Below are positions 60,612-64,000 of a stretch of DNA of 64,000 bases, piece after piece. Source of the stretch: JAEUOS01 sp965279115. GTDB lineage: Bacteria; Pseudomonadota; Gammaproteobacteria; Burkholderiales; JAEUOS01. The position numbers were made by a program, and so were the translations under genes. The notes below the pieces were generated by a model. The model had not been told where the DNA came from and did no database searches. It saw only the letters and a program-made list of their open reading frames with translations. The number at the start of each line of letters is the position of its first letter. Position 1 is the stretch's first letter. Location of the stretch: contig OZ257137.1 of assembly GCA_965279115.1 (NCBI GenBank), positions 1,302,001-1,366,000 of the forward strand, written 5' to 3'.

Positions 60612-61985
60612 TCATGCCGCCGCCGTTCCGCGGGCCTGGCGGCGCGACAGCGGCTCCGGATCGCGCAACAGGCGCTTGACCGCATGCACGGTGGCGACTT
60701 CGCCCTGGTTGGCGAAGGCCTCGTGGTTGCGCTCGATGTCGGCAGGCACATAGTGGTAATTGACCATGAAGCCGGCCGCCTGGGCGATGCCCTTGGGCGA
60801 GACGTCGGCCATCCAGTTGACCCGCGCCAGGCGCGCGCCGTTGCCAAGGTGGAAACGCGCCACCGGGTCGACGGCGCTGCCGTCGCGGCTGCGTGCCACC
60901 AGCAGGTAGTAGGCGATCGCATTTTGCAGCACCGGTTTCAAGGCCTTGCATGCGATGTTGTCTTGCTGCCAGTCGAGCTCGTCGAGCAGCTTGAGGGTTT
61001 CCAGGTCCGCCGGCGTGAACGGTGCCGGGTTCTTCGCAGACCGGGTGCGCCCCACCCAGGCGAGAAAACCCGGCACCGGCGAGAGCGTGACGAAGGTGTC
61101 GAGCGCCGGGCACTCGCGCTTCAATTCCTCGACCACCTGCTTGATGAGGAAGTTGCCGAACGAGACACCGCGCAGGCCCAGCTGGCAGTTGGAGATGGAA
61201 TAGAACACCGCGGTGGTGGCTCGGGCGGGATCGGTGGCCGGCCGGCCCATCGCCAGCACCGGCGCGATGGCATCCGGGATTTCGCCCTGCAGGGCCACTT
61301 CCACGAAGATCAGCGGTTCGTCGGCCAGGGTGGGATGAAAGAACGCGAAGCAGCGCCGGTCGGCCGGCTCCAGGCGGGCGCGCAGGTCTTCCCAGCTGTC
61401 GATCTGGTGCACCGCCTCATAGCGGATGATCTTTTCGAGGATGTGCGCCGGCGTGGTCCAGTCGATGCGTCGCAACACCAGGAAGCCGCGGTTGAACCAG
61501 GAGGAGAACAGGTGGACGAAATCGGCGTCGACCACGCCCAGGTCGCTGTCGCGGCCACGGTCGGCCATGGCGCGGATCAGGTCCTCGCGCATGCGCACCA
61601 GCGCCGCCGTGCCGCCCGGCGCGAGGTTGAGGCGGCGGATCAATTCCTGGCGGCGCGGTTCGGCCGCCTTGTGCAGGGCGAGGGTATTGGAAGCATCGGG
61701 ATTGTCCCGGTAGCGTGCAATCGCATCCTCGAGGCGCCGGCGGTCCGCGCCAAAACGCCCTGCCCGCAGGGCTTCAAGAATGCGGCCACGCGCCACCGGA
61801 TCAAGCTGCATGTAGCGCTCGATGATGGAGGTGGCCATGGCCACCCCGGATGCCTCGCCACGGCCGGAAATCAGGGCCACGCAATCGCGCAGCAGTTCCC
61901 CCATGGAAACCCGCTGGCGCGGCATGGGTGGCGTGATGGCGGCCGGCAGGGAGGACAGCAAGGCTCGGATGGGGTTGGATCCCAT
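60612..61985 (-). CDS. Malonyl-CoA decarboxylase
   Basis: 457 residues from the ATG at 61985 with GGAG upstream. It converts malonyl-CoA to acetyl-CoA. The N-terminal helical domain ends near YEAVHQIDSWEDLRARL; the GNAT-like catalytic domain has FFHPTLADEPLIFVEVAL, TVFYSISNCQ-like FYSISNCQLGLRGVSFGNFLIK, TLSPVPGFL (catalytic Ser region) and NYHYVPADIERNHEAF (catalytic His region). The frame is open upstream to 62483, but that part overlaps the divergent gene. Divergent from the acyl-CoA carboxyltransferase. Confidence 0.92.
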   Translation of the reverse strand: MGSNPIRALLSSLPAAITPPMPRQRVSMGELLRDCVALISGRGEASGVAMATSIIERYMQLDPVARGRILEALRAGRFGADRRRLEDAIARYRDNPDASNTLALHKAAEPRRQELIRRLNLAPGGTAALVRMREDLIRAMADRGRDSDLGVVDADFVHLFSSWFNRGFLVLRRIDWTTPAHILEKIIRYEAVHQIDSWEDLRARLEPADRRCFAFFHPTLADEPLIFVEVALQGEIPDAIAPVLAMGRPATDPARATTAVFYSISNCQLGLRGVSFGNFLIKQVVEELKRECPALDTFVTLSPVPGFLAWVGRTRSAKNPAPFTPADLETLKLLDELDWQQDNIACKALKPVLQNAIAYYLLVARSRDGSAVDPVARFHLGNGARLARVNWMADVSPKGIAQAAGFMVNYHYVPADIERNHEAFANQGEVATVHAVKRLLRDPEPLSRRQARGTAAA

Positions 61986-62178
61986 GAAATGCTCCGGTTT
62001 GGATGTACCTAGACCACGGTTTCGGCGAAGTTCACCGCTGTTGGCGGCAGGATAGGCGCATATATTGACACAGCAATGAATCCGCGCCCATTCCGGAAAA
62101 CCCGCGCGGGCAATTCCGGGTGCGCACACGCCGGCGACTGCACTATGATGCGCGTTCCCTGAACCTGGCGCCCATCGC

Positions 62179-63726
62179 ATGTCCTGGCAACCCGAACTCG
62201 ACGATCTGAAGAAGCGCCAGGCCGCGGCGCTGGAACTGGGCGGACCCGAAAAGGTGGCGCGCCATCGCAGCAACGGCAAGCTGACCGTGCGCGAACGCAT
62301 TGCCGCCTTGCTGGACGAGAACAGCTTCCAGGAAATCGGCTCCGCCTCAGGCTTTGCGCAATACGACGCGGCCAACCAGCTCAAGGCCTTTGTGCCCACC
62401 AACCAGATCATGGGTCGCGGGCGCATCGAGGGCCGCACGGTCGCGGTTTCAGCTGACGACTTCACCGTGCGCGGCGGCGCCAACGACGGCGGCGTGATCG
62501 AAAAGCTGGGTTACATCGAGCGCATGGCCCACGAGTTGCGCCTGCCGCTGGTACGCCTGGTGGACGGCACCGGCGGCGGTGGCTCGGTCAAGACCATCGA
62601 GACCATCGGCCGCACCTATGTGCCGGAAGTGCCCGGCTGGGAGTTCGCCATCATGAACATGGCCACCGTGCCGGTGGTGGGCCTGGCGCTCGGTTCGGTC
62701 GCGGGACTCGGCGCGGCACGGGTGGCCACCAGCCACTATTCGCTGATGGTCGAGGGCATTTCGCAGATTTTCGCCGCCGGCCCGCCGGTGGTGGCGCGTG
62801 CCGGCGAAAAGGTCACCAAGGACGAACTCGGCGGCACTTCGATTCACGGCAGCAACGGCACGGTCGATGATGTGGTGGCGAGCGAGGCGGAAGCCTTCGC
62901 CCGCACGCGGCGTTTTCTTTCCTACCTGCCGCCGTCGGTATACGCGTTGCCGCCGCGCGGCGCGATCGAAGACGATGCGGCGCGCAGCGAAGAATGGCTG
63001 CTTGGCGCCATCCCGCGCGACCCGCGCAAGGTCTACAAGATGCGCCCCATCGTCGAGGCGCTGGTCGACAGTGGCTCGTTTTTCGAGATCGGCCGCGCCT
63101 GGGGCAAGTCGGTCATCACCGGTTTCGCACGGCTGGACGGCTGGCCGGTCGCGGTGATCGCCAGCGACCCCTACCACTATGGCGGCGCGTGGACCGCGCG
63201 CGCGTCGGAGAAGCTGGTGCGCTTCATCGACATGGCGCAAACCTTCCACCTGCCGGTGGTGCACCTGGCGGACATCCCGGGCTTTCGCATCGGCGTGCAG
63301 GCGGAGCAGGAGTCGACCATCCGCTACGGCTCGCGCGCCATGGCGGCGATCTACCAGGCCAACGTGCCGTGGTGCTCGGTGCTGGTCAGGCGCGCCTTCG
63401 GCGTGGCCGGCGCCGCGCACCAGAGCACCGGGCGCTTCAACCTGCGCTATGCCTGGCCTTCGGGCGAATGGGGCTCGCTACCGATCGCAGGCGGCCTGGA
63501 AGCCGCCTACAAGGCCGAGCTGGAAGCGGCGCCCGATCCGGCGGCGCGGCTGGCGGAAATCGAGGCGCGGCTGCGGCAATTCACCTCGCCCTTCCGTACC
63601 GCCGAGCAGTTCATGGTCGAGGAAATCATCGACCCGCGCCAGACCCGGCGCCTGTTGACCGAGTTCGCCAACCTGGCGGCGCCATTGCGCACGCCCGGCC
63701 CGTCGTCCTTTGGCATGCGGCCGTGA
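62179..63726 (+). CDS. Acyl-CoA carboxylase beta-type carboxyltransferase
   Basis: 515 residues. The carboxyltransferase fold has GKLTVRERIAALLDENSF, FTVRGGANDGGVIEKLG, LVDGTGGGGSVKTIET, GLALGSVAGLGAARVATSHYSLM and a second crotonase-like half with VHLADIPGFRIG. It resembles propionyl/methylmalonyl-type carboxyltransferases, but the second-half acyl-binding loop (RAFGVAGAAHQST) differs from MccB. No biotin-carboxylase partner is adjacent, so it may use MccA or another alpha subunit. A TATGAT lies 30 bases before the ATG. Confidence 0.85.
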   Translation: MSWQPELDDLKKRQAAALELGGPEKVARHRSNGKLTVRERIAALLDENSFQEIGSASGFAQYDAANQLKAFVPTNQIMGRGRIEGRTVAVSADDFTVRGGANDGGVIEKLGYIERMAHELRLPLVRLVDGTGGGGSVKTIETIGRTYVPEVPGWEFAIMNMATVPVVGLALGSVAGLGAARVATSHYSLMVEGISQIFAAGPPVVARAGEKVTKDELGGTSIHGSNGTVDDVVASEAEAFARTRRFLSYLPPSVYALPPRGAIEDDAARSEEWLLGAIPRDPRKVYKMRPIVEALVDSGSFFEIGRAWGKSVITGFARLDGWPVAVIASDPYHYGGAWTARASEKLVRFIDMAQTFHLPVVHLADIPGFRIGVQAEQESTIRYGSRAMAAIYQANVPWCSVLVRRAFGVAGAAHQSTGRFNLRYAWPSGEWGSLPIAGGLEAAYKAELEAAPDPAARLAEIEARLRQFTSPFRTAEQFMVEEIIDPRQTRRLLTEFANLAAPLRTPGPSSFGMRP

Positions 63727-63800
63727 ATCCGAGTTGTAGCGGCGCTTGCGCCCTTGCGACACTGCGCTCCTGATCCACGCATGAACTGCGGGAATAATCC

Positions 63801-64000
63801 ATGAACAAGGTAGCCTTGGTTATCGGCGCGGGTGACGCCACCGGTGGCGCCATCGCGCGGCGCTTTGCCCGCGAAGGGTTCACCGCCTGCGTGACACGGC
63901 GCGACGTCGAAAAGCTGGCCCCCCTCAAGGCCGCCATCGAGGCCGACGGCGGTACCTGCCATGCGTTCGGCTCGGATGCCCGCGACGAAGACCAGGCGGT
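63801..64000 (+). CDS. Short-chain dehydrogenase/reductase, N-terminal fragment
   Basis: 66 residues to the right edge; the rest is outside the window. VALVIGAGDATGGAIARRFAREGF is a Rossmann motif with GAGDATGGA replacing the common TGxxxGxG, followed by VTRRDVEKLAPLKAAIEADGG and a D in GSDARDEDQ for the adenine ring. It is 75 bases after the carboxyltransferase stop and may be co-transcribed. Substrate not predictable. Confidence 0.8.
   Translation, partial: MNKVALVIGAGDATGGAIARRFAREGFTACVTRRDVEKLAPLKAAIEADGGTCHAFGSDARDEDQA

Noticed and set aside
59814..62012. 732-codon plus-strand frame over livH and malonyl-CoA decarboxylase
   Set aside because: It crosses two well-supported minus-strand genes and the promoter between them; composition is that of an antisense shadow.

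Overview
The window is GC-rich bacterial chromosome with very high coding density: no gap exceeds about 270 bp. Gene content and order point to a betaproteobacterium (Burkholderiales/Rhodocyclales-like; the genus cannot be read from the sequence). The clues are a DUF3683-type FAD oxidoreductase, an ahcY gene led by an SAH riboswitch, the hslVU pair preceded by a STAS protein, a DUF484-xerC-rlmI run, mccBA with a LiuR-like operator, and a Cys-poor DksA. No rRNA, tRNA, CRISPR array, insertion sequence or prophage was recognised.

Layout. 1-13.7 kb: redox proteins (FAD oxidoreductase fragment, periplasmic CPYC thioredoxin-fold protein, Tat-type double-CDGSH protein), a YqaA-like membrane protein divergent from threonine ammonia-lyase, PhzF, TtcA, pteridine reductase, a MidA-type methyltransferase, a diheme cytochrome c, a GST, an HD-less CCA-adding enzyme, an NDUFA9-like protein and a soluble lytic transglycosylase. 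13.7-20.8 kb: 5-formyl-THF cyclo-ligase, a serine-glyoxylate-type aminotransferase, then a signalling locus. That locus has a cyclase-FHA protein convergent with a three-gene minus-strand set: an exported protein, a CsgG-like protein, and a transmembrane Ser/Thr kinase whose ectodomain looks FlgT/LPP20-like. 20.9-25 kb: the AdoMet cycle (metF, ahcY under an SAH riboswitch, metK). 25-36 kb: lipid A acyltransferases, dapF, DUF484-xerC-rlmI, a Zur/Fur-type regulator with a COG0523 GTPase and Zn-ligand-poor DksA, a two-module STAS protein, and hslVU.

36.3-46.8 kb is a metal (probably copper) acquisition region. It holds two TonB-dependent receptors, two DUF2946 proteins around a copper-uptake-associated protein, a PepSY membrane protein, a dedicated TonB, two PCuAC copper chaperones and an MbnH-type diheme enzyme without its usual MbnP partner. 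46.8-50.1 kb: argS, a SPOR protein and a DsbA-type oxidoreductase, closed by a bidirectional terminator.

50.1-64 kb is mostly minus strand and devoted to branched-chain amino acid and acyl-CoA metabolism. livHMGF transport genes, an EamA exporter, mccB-mccA (leucine degradation) with a perfect 16-bp palindrome upstream, then ghrA, DUF1289 and a metallo-beta-lactamase-fold hydrolase. Malonyl-CoA decarboxylase is divergent from an orphan acyl-CoA carboxyltransferase and a truncated SDR gene at the edge. The gap between mccB and mccA, where an enoyl-CoA hydratase gene often sits, holds only a 44-codon frame that may be a deletion scar.

The least familiar units are the kinase/CsgG-like/FHA-cyclase locus and the copper island. 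Function calls rest on motifs and remembered family features; no database search was run.
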